The translations under genes were made by a program, and so were the position numbers. From VFMC01 sp046331225 (lineage in GTDB: Bacteria > Actinomycetota > Acidimicrobiia > Acidimicrobiales > Ilumatobacteraceae): 64,000 nt of DNA. Shown piece by piece: positions 33,390 through 41,587 of the stretch (positions are counted from its first letter, which is position 1; every line of letters starts with the position of its first letter). The notes below the pieces were generated by a model. That model was not told the DNA's origin, made no database searches, and was given only the letters and a program-made list of their open reading frames with translations. Location: the NCBI GenBank assembly GCA_046331225.1, contig JAXLRF010000012.1:1-64000 (forward strand), read 5' to 3'.

Positions 33390-36176
33390 TCAGGCCTCCT
33401 GGGCGGGGGAGAGGGCGGGGGAGAGGGCGATGCCTGCCGCCTCGCGGCGACGGACGACCACCTTGCGGAGCTCTTCGATCCAGAGCACCGACGACGCCAC
33501 GGCGACGCACACCAGCCACTGGGCGAGCGAGATCGACGAGGTGTCGAACAGGTCCTGCAGGAACCCGAGGTGGGTGACGCCCACCTGCAGCAGCAGCACG
33601 CCGGCGAGGGCGAGCCAGAGCATCCGGTTGGCGAAGGTCTCGGGGGCGAAGACGCTGCGACGGTCGCTGCGGGCGTTCAGGATGTTGAAGAACTGGAACA
33701 GCACGAAGGTGTTGAACGCCATGGTCCCGGCGACCGTGGCGACACCGGCCTCGGCCTCGGGGCCGGGGGCGAACACCAGGACGGCGAGCGTGCCGGCGGC
33801 CATCACCGTGGCCGAGATCGCGACGGCGGTCCAACGGGCGGGTGTGAGGATCTTCTCGGCCAGCGGTCGCGGACGGCGCGACATGATGTCCGCGCCGCCC
33901 TTGTCGAGGCCGAGCGCCATGGCCGGCGGGCCGTCCATGATGATGTTCACCCACAGGATCGCGATCGCGGTGAACGGCTTGCCGTTGGCGATGCCGAAGA
34001 TCGCGGCGAGCAGGAACAGGGCGGCGAAACCGAGCGTGGTGCTCAGCTGGAACCGGACGAACTTGACGATGTTGTCGTAGATCGTGCGGCCGCGCTTCAC
34101 GGCGCGGACGATGGTGGCGAAGTTGTCGTCGGCGAGCACCATGGTGGCCGCCTCCTTCGTCACCTCGGTGCCGGTGATGCCCATCGCCACGCCCATGTCG
34201 GCCTTCTTGAGCGCCGGGGCGTCGTTCACGCCGTCGCCGGTCATCGCGACGACGTTCCCCTTGCGCTGCAGCGCGGCGACGAGCCGGATCTTGTGCTCGG
34301 GCGCGACGCGGGCGAACACGGTGATGTCGTCGATCTGTTCGGCGAGCTCGTGATCGTCCATCGTGTCGAGGTCGGCGCCGGTGACCGACCGGCCGGTGAG
34401 GCCGAGCTCTCGGCCGATCGCCGCCGCGGTCGAGGCGTGGTCGCCGGTGATCATCTTCACGGCGATGCCTGCCGCGTGGGCCTCGGCGATCGCCGCGGTC
34501 GCCTCCGGACGGGGCGGGTCGACGATGCCGGCGAGCGCGATGAGCGTGAGGTCGCGGACGAGCTCGATCGGATCGCCGCCCTGGGCGGTGAACTCGTCCC
34601 AGTCCTCGGGGGCGAGCACCCGCTGGGCGACGGCGAGCACGCGCAGCCCGTCCGACGCGAGGCGGTCGTTGTGGCCGCGGAGCTCGTCGGCATGCGCTGC
34701 GATCGGCTCGGCGGCGCCGTCGCGACCGATCACCCGGCTCGACCGGTCGATCAGCACGTCGGGCGCGCCCTTCACGAACACGGTGACGCTGCGGTCGCCG
34801 TCGCTGTCGGCCAACTCGTGCACGGTGGCCATGAACTTGTTGGCCGAGTCGAACGGCACCTCGGCGAGGCGCGGGTGGCGGGCACGCACCCGCTCGACCT
34901 CGATGCCGCCCTTGGCAGCGAGCACGACGAGGGCTCCCTCGGTGGGGTCGCCGACCAGTTCCCAGCGGTCGTCGGTGCGACGCACGACGGCGTCGTTGCA
35001 CAGCGCCATCGGCAACAGCGCGGCGTCGAGCGAGATCCGCTCGTCGCCCTCGAGGCGCTCGATCGTGCCCTCGGGCGAGTAGCCGTCACCGCTCACCTCG
35101 TGGCGCTGCAACTGGGTGATCAGCTCGACGGCGGTCATCTGGTTGAGCGTGAGCGTGCCGGTCTTGTCGCTGCAGATCACGCTGGTGCATCCGAGCGTCT
35201 CGACCGACGCGAGGCGCTTCACGATCGCGTGCTGCTTGGCCATCTTCGACACACCGAGCGCGAGGGTGACGGCGGTGACGGCGGGCAGACCCTCGGGGAT
35301 CGACGCGACCGCCAGCGCCACGGCGGTGAGCAGCAGCTGGTCGGCGTCCTCGCCGCGCAGCAGGCCGATGACGAACACGGCGATGACGATCGCCGCCGCC
35401 AGCTTGGCCAGGCTGTGCGCCAGACCGTCGAGCTGCTTCTGCAGGGGCGTCTTCTCGGTCTCGGTGGCACGCAGGAGGCCGGCGATGCGACCGATCTCGG
35501 TGCTCATGCCGGTGGCGGTGACGACGAACTCGCCACGGCCGCGGGTGACCGTGGTGTTCATGTAGACCATGTTCTTGCGGTCGCCGAGCGGCACGTCCGC
35601 GCGGTCGATCACATCGGTCGCCTTCACGGTCGGCTGGCTCTCACCGGTGAGCGCGGCCTCCTCGATCTCGAGGGTGTTGGCCAGCAGCAGTCGGCCGTCG
35701 GCAGGCACGCGGTCACCGCTCTCGATCATCACCACGTCGCCGGGCACCAGCTCGCCGGCGGGCAGGTTGACCAGTTCGCCGTTGCGTCGCACCCGTGTCT
35801 GCACCACCAGCATCTGTTGCAGCGCCTCGAGCGACTTCTCGGCCCGGTTCTCCTGGACGAAGCCGAGGATCGCGTTGAACACCACGACGACGAGCACCAC
35901 GAGCGGGGTCTTGAGTTCGCCCGACACGGCGAACGCCACGATCGCCGCCGCGATGAGGATCAGGATCAGCAGGTCGGTGAACTGCCCGAGCAGCCGCTTC
36001 CAGGCGGGGGTGCGGGCGGCGGCGGCGAGTTCGTTGGGGCCGTACTGCGCCGTGCGAGCGGCGACGGTGGCGGTGTCGAGGCCGGCGGCCGGGTCGGTGC
36101 CGAGCTGCTCGGAGGCGAGCGAGGCATCGAGGCGGTGGGCGTCGGTGAGGGGCGGTGCCCCGGCGGGGAGGGTCAT
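33390..36176 (-). CDS. Cation-translocating P-type ATPase, calcium type
   Basis: A 928-residue P2A-type ATPase, most like bacterial Ca2+ pumps (PacL/SERCA). The cation transporter N-terminal domain is followed by about ten membrane helices; the actuator motif is EEAALTGES, the membrane cation site IPEGLPAV, the phosphorylated Asp337 lies in SDKTGTLT and the hinge is MTGDGVNDAPALKKADMGVA. It exports Ca2+ or a related divalent ion. Start is the ATG at 36176; upstream codons look non-coding. It heads an operon with the zinc-ribbon gene. A 295-bp gap to the divergent deacylase gene holds the promoters. Confidence 0.92.
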   Translation of the reverse strand: MTLPAGAPPLTDAHRLDASLASEQLGTDPAAGLDTATVAARTAQYGPNELAAAARTPAWKRLLGQFTDLLILILIAAAIVAFAVSGELKTPLVVLVVVVFNAILGFVQENRAEKSLEALQQMLVVQTRVRRNGELVNLPAGELVPGDVVMIESGDRVPADGRLLLANTLEIEEAALTGESQPTVKATDVIDRADVPLGDRKNMVYMNTTVTRGRGEFVVTATGMSTEIGRIAGLLRATETEKTPLQKQLDGLAHSLAKLAAAIVIAVFVIGLLRGEDADQLLLTAVALAVASIPEGLPAVTAVTLALGVSKMAKQHAIVKRLASVETLGCTSVICSDKTGTLTLNQMTAVELITQLQRHEVSGDGYSPEGTIERLEGDERISLDAALLPMALCNDAVVRRTDDRWELVGDPTEGALVVLAAKGGIEVERVRARHPRLAEVPFDSANKFMATVHELADSDGDRSVTVFVKGAPDVLIDRSSRVIGRDGAAEPIAAHADELRGHNDRLASDGLRVLAVAQRVLAPEDWDEFTAQGGDPIELVRDLTLIALAGIVDPPRPEATAAIAEAHAAGIAVKMITGDHASTAAAIGRELGLTGRSVTGADLDTMDDHELAEQIDDITVFARVAPEHKIRLVAALQRKGNVVAMTGDGVNDAPALKKADMGVAMGITGTEVTKEAATMVLADDNFATIVRAVKRGRTIYDNIVKFVRFQLSTTLGFAALFLLAAIFGIANGKPFTAIAILWVNIIMDGPPAMALGLDKGGADIMSRRPRPLAEKILTPARWTAVAISATVMAAGTLAVLVFAPGPEAEAGVATVAGTMAFNTFVLFQFFNILNARSDRRSVFAPETFANRMLWLALAGVLLLQVGVTHLGFLQDLFDTSSISLAQWLVCVAVASSVLWIEELRKVVVRRREAAGIALSPALSPAQEA

Positions 36177-36471
36177 CACGTGCGGTGGTCCTTCGGTCGT
36201 CGGGCGACCGGCGGACCGGTCGCGGGATGCCGAAGGTCTCTCCCGCCCGCCGATGTGGCGGACCACCGTGCCCGGGTCGCTCGCCACGAGGACGAGACGC
36301 CGTACTGACGAACACGATGCCGAGGGATACTCCCCTTCTTCGTGCTGAATCCTAGGGGAGGTCGTCGCGTGTTGCAACGGGGAGCACGACATCCCCCGGA
36401 CGTCCCCCGATCCCGTTCGACGCGGCCGAACGCCTGCGACGGGGCGGCACCTGGTCGGTAGCGTCGCTGCC

Positions 36472-36972
36472 GTGACCCTCACGCCCGAGCCCACGCCCGA
36501 ACTGCACCCCAACGTCGTCCGTGTCGTCGCCGCGGCGAGGGACCTCGGCCTCGACATCACGCCGCGCCGCTACGCCGAGGGCGCGAAGACCGCCGCGGAT
36601 GCGGCCGCGGCGATCGGGGTCGACGTCGGGCAGATCGTGAAGAGCCTGATCTTCGGCGTCGACGGCGAGATCGTGCTCGCCTACGTGAGCGGTTCGAACC
36701 AGCTCGACGAGAAGAAGCTGGCGCTCGCCGCCGGCGGCACGAAGTGCGCCCGTGTGGACGCCGACGTGGTGCGCGACACGACGGGCTATCCGATCGGTGG
36801 CGTGCCGCCGTTCGGGCACAAGACGCCGCTGCGCGTGTTCATCGACCCCGACCTGTTGCAGTACCCCGAGGTGTGGGCCGCCGCCGGCACGTGGCACGAC
36901 GTGTTCGGCATCGAACCCCACCGCCTGGTCGAAGCCAGTCAGGGCACCGTCACCGACCTCAAGCGCGGCTGA
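36472..36972 (+). CDS. YbaK/EbsC-family aminoacyl-tRNA deacylase
   Basis: A 166-residue trans-editing protein of the YbaK/ProX fold, which hydrolyses wrongly charged aminoacyl-tRNAs such as Cys-tRNA-Pro. Motifs are AADAAAAIGVDVGQIVKSLI, the catalytic lysine in that helix, and GYPIGGVPPFGHKTPLRVFI, the family's substrate loop. The last 174 bp are repeated at 37926-38099. GTG start. Confidence 0.9.
   Translation: MTLTPEPTPELHPNVVRVVAAARDLGLDITPRRYAEGAKTAADAAAAIGVDVGQIVKSLIFGVDGEIVLAYVSGSNQLDEKKLALAAGGTKCARVDADVVRDTTGYPIGGVPPFGHKTPLRVFIDPDLLQYPEVWAAAGTWHDVFGIEPHRLVEASQGTVTDLKRG
36799..36972 (+). repeat. Direct repeat, left copy (3' end of the deacylase gene)
   Basis: This 174-bp segment, ending at the deacylase stop codon, matches 37926-38099 with only three differences. 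The two copies bracket a 953-bp accessory segment. The left copy belongs to the intact gene. Confidence 0.95.
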
Positions 36973-37031
36973 TATCTGCGGCACGGAAATGAGTCGGTCA
37001 GCCTCACTACGTCCGCTGCAAGGATTGCCGG

Positions 37032-37418
37032 ATGGCGCTCACCATTGACTGTGTTCTCATCGACTGCGTCGACCTCGACGCGATGACGAGTTTCTGGTGC
37101 GAGGCGCTCGACCTCGACCATGTGTGGACCGGCCCATCTGGGGGCCATCTTCTTCTGGCGCGAGACGGGTCCGGTCGTCGGCTCGGCCTCATGCCCGGCT
37201 CCGACGACAAGAAGGCGAAGAACCGGGTGCACTTCGATCTCCGTCCCGATGATCAGCAAGCGGAAGTGGAACGATTGCAACGCCTTGGGGCGCGATGCGT
37301 CGACATCGGACAGACCGGCGTCCCGTGGGTCGTCATGGCGGACCCAGAGGGGAACGAGTTCTGCGTGTTGCGCTCGCTCGATCAAAAGGCGAAGGAACAA
37401 GCCGATCGTGGCGAGTGA
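37032..37418 (+). CDS. VOC-family (glyoxalase-like) protein
   Basis: A 128-residue vicinal-oxygen-chelate protein. Two beta-alpha-beta repeats are visible: TIDCVLIDCVDLDAMTSFWC with LDLDHVWTGPSGG, and RVHFDLRPDDQQAEVERLQR with WVVMADPEGNEFCVL. Metal ligands would be the His in RVHFDL and the Glu in PEGNEF. It is the first gene of the segment between the two direct repeats. Substrate unknown; these are often mobile detoxification or resistance-type genes. Confidence 0.82.
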   Translation: MALTIDCVLIDCVDLDAMTSFWCEALDLDHVWTGPSGGHLLLARDGSGRRLGLMPGSDDKKAKNRVHFDLRPDDQQAEVERLQRLGARCVDIGQTGVPWVVMADPEGNEFCVLRSLDQKAKEQADRGE

Positions 37419-37463
37419 CCACCGTGTCTTGCGATTCGACCTCGCTGACGGTTAGATGTCGCC

Positions 37464-37691
37464 ATGAGCACGCCCGCCCACGCTGTGGAATTCACCGCAG
37501 TCCTGTGGGCCGCGCCCGAGGGCGGGTTCAGTGCATTGAACCCCGAGACGGGCACCACGTCGGAGGGCGAGACGCAGGCCGAGGCACTGCGCAACTTGGC
37601 CGAGGCCACGGCGCTGTACCTCGAGGAATTCCCTTTGCCGCTCGGTGAGCGGCCAGTGATCACCACGTTCCACATCGCCGACGTTGCCTGA
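37464..37691 (+). CDS. hicB: HicB-type antitoxin
   Basis: A 75-residue protein with the HicB/UPF0150 fold: EFTAVLWAAPEGGFSALNPE, TGTTSEGETQAEALRNLAEA, TALYLEEFPLPLG. The C-terminal DNA-binding domain found in longer HicBs is absent. The gene overlaps the hicA reading frame by 8 bp. It should bind and inactivate HicA mRNA interferase, but the toxin here is frameshifted. Confidence 0.85.
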   Translation: MSTPAHAVEFTAVLWAAPEGGFSALNPETGTTSEGETQAEALRNLAEATALYLEEFPLPLGERPVITTFHIADVA

Positions 37692-37906
37692 ACTCCCGCA
37701 TGTCTCGGAGACCGAGGCCATCCGGGCGCTCGAGCGTCTCGGGTTCGTCGTGGTGCGTCGGCGCGGAAGTCACGTGATGCTTCGGCGCGGGTCGGTCGGG
37801 TTGCGTCGTGCCGCTCCATCGTGAGATCAAGCGAGGCACGCTCGATGGGATCCTTCGACAAGCGGGGGTCGGCGCTGAGGCATCCATCGAAGCATTGAAC
37901 CGCTGA
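37684..37906 (+). pseudogene. hicA: hicA toxin gene broken by a one-base insertion
   Basis: From a TTG at 37684 the frame reads LPELPHVSETEAIRALERLG, VVVRRRGSHVMLRRG, the HicA dsRNA-binding-like fold with the catalytic His in GSHV. After codon 37798-37800 one extra base is present: frame 1 stops at 37822, while frame +1 continues CVVPLHREIKRGTLDGILRQ and AGVGAEASIEALNR to a stop at 37904. Both halves are HicA, so this is an inactivating frameshift or a sequencing error. Total 223 bp (74 codons plus one). Confidence 0.85.
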
Positions 37907-37925
37907 GTATTCACAAGGCAACGAC

Positions 37926-38099
37926 GGCGTGCCGCCGTTCGGGCACAAGACGCCGCTGCGCGTGTTCATCGACCCCGACCTGTTGCAGTACCCCGAGGGG
38001 TGGGCTGCCGCCGGCACGTGGCACGACGTGTTCGGCATCGAACCCCACCGCCTGGTCGAAGCCAGTCAGGGCACCGTCACCGACCTCGAGCGCGGCTGA
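37926..38099 (+). pseudogene. Duplicated 3' fragment of the deacylase gene
   Basis: A 174-bp copy of 36799-36972 with three substitutions (V to G, a silent change, K to E), still ending in TGA. It has no start and only 57 codons, so it is a gene remnant. It marks the right edge of the accessory segment. Confidence 0.92.
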
Positions 38100-38108
38100 C
38101 CCGTCGAC

Positions 38109-38248
38109 GTCCTGGGTGCCAGGTTCGACTCACCGGTGCTGGTCAGCCGGTTGGGTTGGCGCCCTGGAGTCTGTGGTCGGGGTGGTGTCGATGTCCTGGG
38201 TGCCGGGGTCGACTCACCGGTGCTGGTCAGCCGGTTGGGTTGGCGCCC
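38109..38248. repeat. Two 56-bp direct repeats, 84 bp apart
   Basis: 38109-38164 and 38193-38248 match except at two or three bases. Each holds GACTCACCGGTGCTGGTCAG and ends GGTTGGCGCCC. They lie in the gap between the duplicated gene fragment and the glycosyltransferase gene. The 370-bp gap 37907-38276 contains nothing else I can identify. Confidence 0.85.
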
Positions 38249-38276
38249 GGGACGTGACGTCGGGCTGATCCGCCCG

Positions 38277-39020
38277 TCAGGCGTTGAAGTCGTAGAAGTA
38301 CTCGTCGACGAACGACGTGTCCGTCCCGTCCGCCATCGCCTTCGCACGGCGAGGGTCGCGGATCATCCGGCCGAGCTCGGCGAACACGTGCCAGTCCCCG
38401 TACTGGTCGAACTTGCGCACGCTCACCGTCGACGGCGACCACCGGATGTTGCGGAAGCGACGTCGCGTCGAACGCCCGTGCCGGCGGAGGCGCGCGGCGA
38501 AGTCGAGGTCCTCGCCCATCAGCTTCGTCTCGTCGAACCCGCCGATCGCGTCGAAGTCGTCGCGCGCGCACCAGTACACGACACCGCCGGTGCGCGACGC
38601 CAGCGTGCCGAGCTGCACGACGGCCTTGCTGAGCGCCAGACCGAGCGAACGGCGTTCCATCACGAACCGACTGCCGCCACCGACGAATCGGCCGGCCGAC
38701 GCCAGCCGATCGACCTCGATCAGGGCGTCTGGATGCATGACGGTGTCGGCGTCGATCGTGACGACGATCTCGCCGCTCGAGGCGGCCACACCCACGTTGC
38801 GCGTCGCAGCGATGTTGCGGTGTTCGTCGAGCACGACGACCGCACCGGCGGGCCTCGCGATGTCGACCGTGCGATCGGTGCACCGATTCGCGACGACGAT
38901 CACCTCACCGCTCGCCGCAGATCGGCGCACGGCCCAGTCGATCGCCGCGAGCCCGCGGCCGAGCAGCGCTTCTTCGTTGTGCGCCGGGACGACGACCGAG
39001 AATCGAGGGCGCGTGGCCAT
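38277..39020 (-). CDS. Family 2 glycosyltransferase
   Basis: A 247-residue GT-A glycosyltransferase. It starts SVVVPAHNEEALLGRGLAAI, has the DxD metal motif in VVTIDADTVMHPDAL and the acceptor-site ED in MGEDLDFAARLRR. No membrane segment is present, so it is cytosolic or membrane-peripheral. The donor and acceptor are unknown; no other sugar genes surround it. Confidence 0.87.
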   Translation of the reverse strand: MATRPRFSVVVPAHNEEALLGRGLAAIDWAVRRSAASGEVIVVANRCTDRTVDIARPAGAVVVLDEHRNIAATRNVGVAASSGEIVVTIDADTVMHPDALIEVDRLASAGRFVGGGSRFVMERRSLGLALSKAVVQLGTLASRTGGVVYWCARDDFDAIGGFDETKLMGEDLDFAARLRRHGRSTRRRFRNIRWSPSTVSVRKFDQYGDWHVFAELGRMIRDPRRAKAMADGTDTSFVDEYFYDFNA

Positions 39021-39060
39021 GCAGATCCATCGGCGCTCGGCGGGAGGCGCTTGAGCAGGC

Positions 39061-39603
39061 TCAGAGCGGTTTGCGCAGGTGGACGTCGTCGGGTTCCAGC
39101 TCGAACAGTTCTGGCAACGGGGTCGCGGTCGGGCGATAGCCGCGGCGCGTGTAGAAGGCGACGGTGTGCGCCGACGGCGTGGCGGACACGACGATCTCGG
39201 TGGCGCCGGCGCGTCGTGCGACGTCCTCGAGTCCCGACATCAACCGGTCGCCGATGCCCTCGTCGCGGTGCCCGTTGCTCACGTGCAGATACGCGAGCTG
39301 CGCGATTCCCGGACGCAGATGCGGCACCACCACGCCGATGCCGACGAGACGCTCGCCGCTGAAGGCGCCATGGGCGATGCCGCCGACGTCGGCGTCGTGC
39401 AGGAGTGCCTGGTGCTGTGCGCGGACGGAGTGGCTCCCAGCGCCGTCGGGGTCCCAGGGTGAGGCGTCGAAGTCGCCGTGTCGCGCGACGAGCTCGGTGC
39501 CGTGCTGCTCGTAGAGCAGCTCGATCCGCTCGGTCCGGTCGATCTCGCGCACGAGCGCGAGCTCGTCACGCCCGAGCTCGCGGATCTCGATCGACGTGTC
39601 CAC
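39061..39603 (-). CDS. GNAT-family N-acetyltransferase
   Basis: A 180-residue acetyltransferase. The acetyl-CoA binding region is QLAYLHVSNGHRDEGIGDRL (R/Q-x-x-G-x-G/A variant RDEGIG), and the C-terminal motif is VAFYTRRGYRPT. I chose the GTG at 39603, giving VDTSIEIRELGRDELALV; an in-frame ATG at 39693 would add 30 residues that look like a shadow of other reading. The gap to the next gene (39604-39867) shows no further signal. Confidence 0.8.
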   Translation of the reverse strand: MDTSIEIRELGRDELALVREIDRTERIELLYEQHGTELVARHGDFDASPWDPDGAGSHSVRAQHQALLHDADVGGIAHGAFSGERLVGIGVVVPHLRPGIAQLAYLHVSNGHRDEGIGDRLMSGLEDVARRAGATEIVVSATPSAHTVAFYTRRGYRPTATPLPELFELEPDDVHLRKPL

Positions 39604-39867
39604 GTCGTCACCATGCCACGTCAGCCGGATCGGGTCGTCGACCCGGACGGACGTCGGCAGCGACGCCCCGCCGCCACGCTCGCCGATGCGCACGCCGATG
39701 CGCGCGCCGAGGCCGGGTTGGTCGCAGCCTCGATCACCAAGGGTGGCGGCGTCGGGGACCTGCTCGCCTGATCGCGTCGGTCGACGATCGTGATCCGGGC
39801 GGTGTTGTCCGCCACGTCACCACATGGAGCGACCGTCGGTCCATGTCGTGACGCGGACGTCGGGGCG

Positions 39868-40515
39868 TCAGCGACGCCGGCCCTCGCGTGTCATCGCCAC
39901 CAGCGCGTCGACCGAGGCGCGCACGGCGAAACGGAAGTCGTCGATCAGGGGGGTGGACTCGAGCGCCGGCGCGAGCGCGACGAGGTGCGGCGTGTCGACG
40001 GGGGAGAGGCCGAGGTCGTCCCACCCCCGCCACGCCACGCTCTCGCTCGTCGGCGGTGGATCGGTGTGCACGAGCACGAACCCGACCGTGCTGGCGACCA
40101 CGCCGCGGAAGGCGTTCACCTGCACCGCCGGCGGCAGACCGCTCTCGGCCAGACGTGCGAGCACCCGGTCGATGATCGTGAGCAGCTCGGGCGTGGTCGG
40201 CACGGTCCACGTGAGCGCTCGTGCGAGCGACGGGCGCGGCAGGTACGCCTCGTACAGCCGCTCGGCGAACGCCACGAGTGCCGCTGGCCAGTCGAGACCG
40301 TCGGTGTCGGTGTCGAGCCGCGAGAGCACCAGCACGTTGAGCGCGTTGACGACGTCGTCCTTGTCGCGCACGTGGTGGTACAGCGACATCGCCTCGACGC
40401 CCAACTCGCGCCCGAGGCGACGCATCGACAGCCCGTCGAGTCCCTCCGCGTCGACGATCGCCAGCGCGGCGTCGAGCACACGAGCGCGCGTGAGCACCGG
40501 GCGTGCACGGGTCAT
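39868..40515 (-). CDS. TetR-family repressor
   Basis: A 215-residue regulator. The helix-turn-helix is at the N-terminus (LTRARVLDAALAIVDAEGLD, SMRRLGRELGVEAMSLYHHV) and the C-terminal domain is of the TetR_C type seen in tetracycline-repressor-like proteins. The ATG overlaps the stop of the DUF385 gene by 4 bp, so the two are one operon, and a perfect 17-bp palindrome stands at its promoter. Confidence 0.88.
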   Translation of the reverse strand: MTRARPVLTRARVLDAALAIVDAEGLDGLSMRRLGRELGVEAMSLYHHVRDKDDVVNALNVLVLSRLDTDTDGLDWPAALVAFAERLYEAYLPRPSLARALTWTVPTTPELLTIIDRVLARLAESGLPPAVQVNAFRGVVASTVGFVLVHTDPPPTSESVAWRGWDDLGLSPVDTPHLVALAPALESTPLIDDFRFAVRASVDALVAMTREGRRR

Positions 40516-41072
40516 CGGCGCACCACGAACGCGACCATGGCGATGCCGACGACGAGCGGGAACCACGAGCGCGGCGGTCGGTAGGGGGAGACGCCGTGGT
40601 CGTCGAGCACCTCGAACACGGGAAACCGGTCGGCGACGGCGTCGAAGTCGGAAACGGGGGATCCCTTCGTCACCGGGATGTGCGGGCGACCGCCCGGCAC
40701 CTTGTCGAGATAGCGCTGCAGGATCGGGCCGGCGGCGGACACCGGGACCTCCACCAACGCGCAGCGAGTGGCGCGGCCGCGGCGGAGCACCGCCCGGTCG
40801 CCGTTGGCCCGCACGTTGCGCGTCCAGTTGCACTCGCCGAGCATCGACACCAGGTACCAGCGCCCGTCGAGGTCGGCCATGCCGAGCGGCACGCGCATCA
40901 CGCGCCCGGTGCGGCGACCGGGCACCTCGAGCGTCACCCAGCGCCGCGGCATCACGCCCCATGCGTGCACCCGGCCCCAGAACCTCGCCCACCACCTCGC
41001 GTCGTCGTTGCCGGCACCACCGCGATACATCGCTCGCAGTTCGTCGTCGGAGATCGGCCACTTCGGCACCAC
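40512..41072 (-). CDS. DUF385 deazaflavin (F420)-dependent oxidoreductase-like protein
   Basis: A 186-residue protein of the Ddn/DUF385 split-barrel family, whose members use reduced F420. Family residues are VPGRRTGRVMRVPLGMADLD, GRWYLVSMLGECNWTRNVRA and NGDRAVLRRGRATRCALVEV. GGAGAGGAGGA precedes the GTG start. It ends in a hydrophobic helix (WFPLVVGIAMVAFVVRR) that may anchor it to the membrane. It is the first gene of a two-gene operon with a TetR repressor, so expression is probably induced by a substrate. Confidence 0.83.
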   Translation of the reverse strand: MVPKWPISDDELRAMYRGGAGNDDARWWARFWGRVHAWGVMPRRWVTLEVPGRRTGRVMRVPLGMADLDGRWYLVSMLGECNWTRNVRANGDRAVLRRGRATRCALVEVPVSAAGPILQRYLDKVPGGRPHIPVTKGSPVSDFDAVADRFPVFEVLDDHGVSPYRPPRSWFPLVVGIAMVAFVVRR

Positions 41073-41088
41073 GTCCTCCTCTCCATTC

Positions 41089-41105
41089 ACCTTACGCCGT
41101 AAGGT
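41089..41105. promoter_or_regulatory. Perfect palindrome, TetR operator candidate
   Basis: ACCTTACG, a central C, then CGTAAGGT: an 8-1-8 perfect inverted repeat 17 bp before the DUF385 start codon. The form matches TetR-family operators, and the repressor is the second gene of the operon. Confidence 0.65.
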
Positions 41106-41181
41106 TCGCGCGCCGCGCGATGGCGCACCACGGCCGAAAGGCCCACCGTGGCGGCGAGCGGGACCGCCTAGGGTGGCTCGC

Positions 41182-41526
41182 ATGGCCGTTCGTGTGTTCC
41201 GGGTGACGATCCGTGGTCGCTTCCGCGATCTGTCGCCCGAGGCACGTGCCCGGCTCGTCGCCGCGCAGCCCGACCACGACGTGTTCCTGGCCCGGTACAC
41301 GCACGAGGGCTCGTTCACCTACGACGAGCGGATCCAGTTCTTCAACCTGCGCTACGAGGTGCGCGCCGACGACGCGGAGCTGGCGGGCGTGACCGCACAG
41401 GTCGAGGCCGAGACGTTCCTGCGGGTGCTCGGGTATGCGCACCACCCCGACCTGAAGGTCGACGTCGTCGACGCCACCGCCGTGTGGGACGACGCCGATC
41501 GCCGTCGCCCGGCGCACCGACGCTGA
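41182..41526 (+). CDS. DUF6204-like protein
   Basis: A 114-residue protein resembling the uncharacterised actinobacterial DUF6204 family: VFRVTIRGRFRDLSPEARAR, DHDVFLARYTHEGSFTYDER, QFFNLRYEVRADDAELAG. It is a probable alpha/beta sandwich without catalytic motifs I can name. It stands alone between a divergent operon and the ABC ATPase gene. Confidence 0.7.
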   Translation: MAVRVFRVTIRGRFRDLSPEARARLVAAQPDHDVFLARYTHEGSFTYDERIQFFNLRYEVRADDAELAGVTAQVEAETFLRVLGYAHHPDLKVDVVDATAVWDDADRRRPAHRR

Positions 41527-41587
41527 CCGGTCGCCGCTTCCGCCCGCCCCGGCCGAGGGGTACGCTCCGCGCGGATCGGGGGGTCGC

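Noticed and set aside
33049..35001. A 650-codon minus-strand frame ending in the zinc-ribbon protein
   Set aside because: Only the last 112 codons (from the GTG at 33387) look like a protein; the rest is the +1 shadow of the P-type ATPase gene.
37926..38099. A second complete deacylase gene
   Set aside because: The copy begins inside the coding sequence with no start codon and covers only the last 57 codons.
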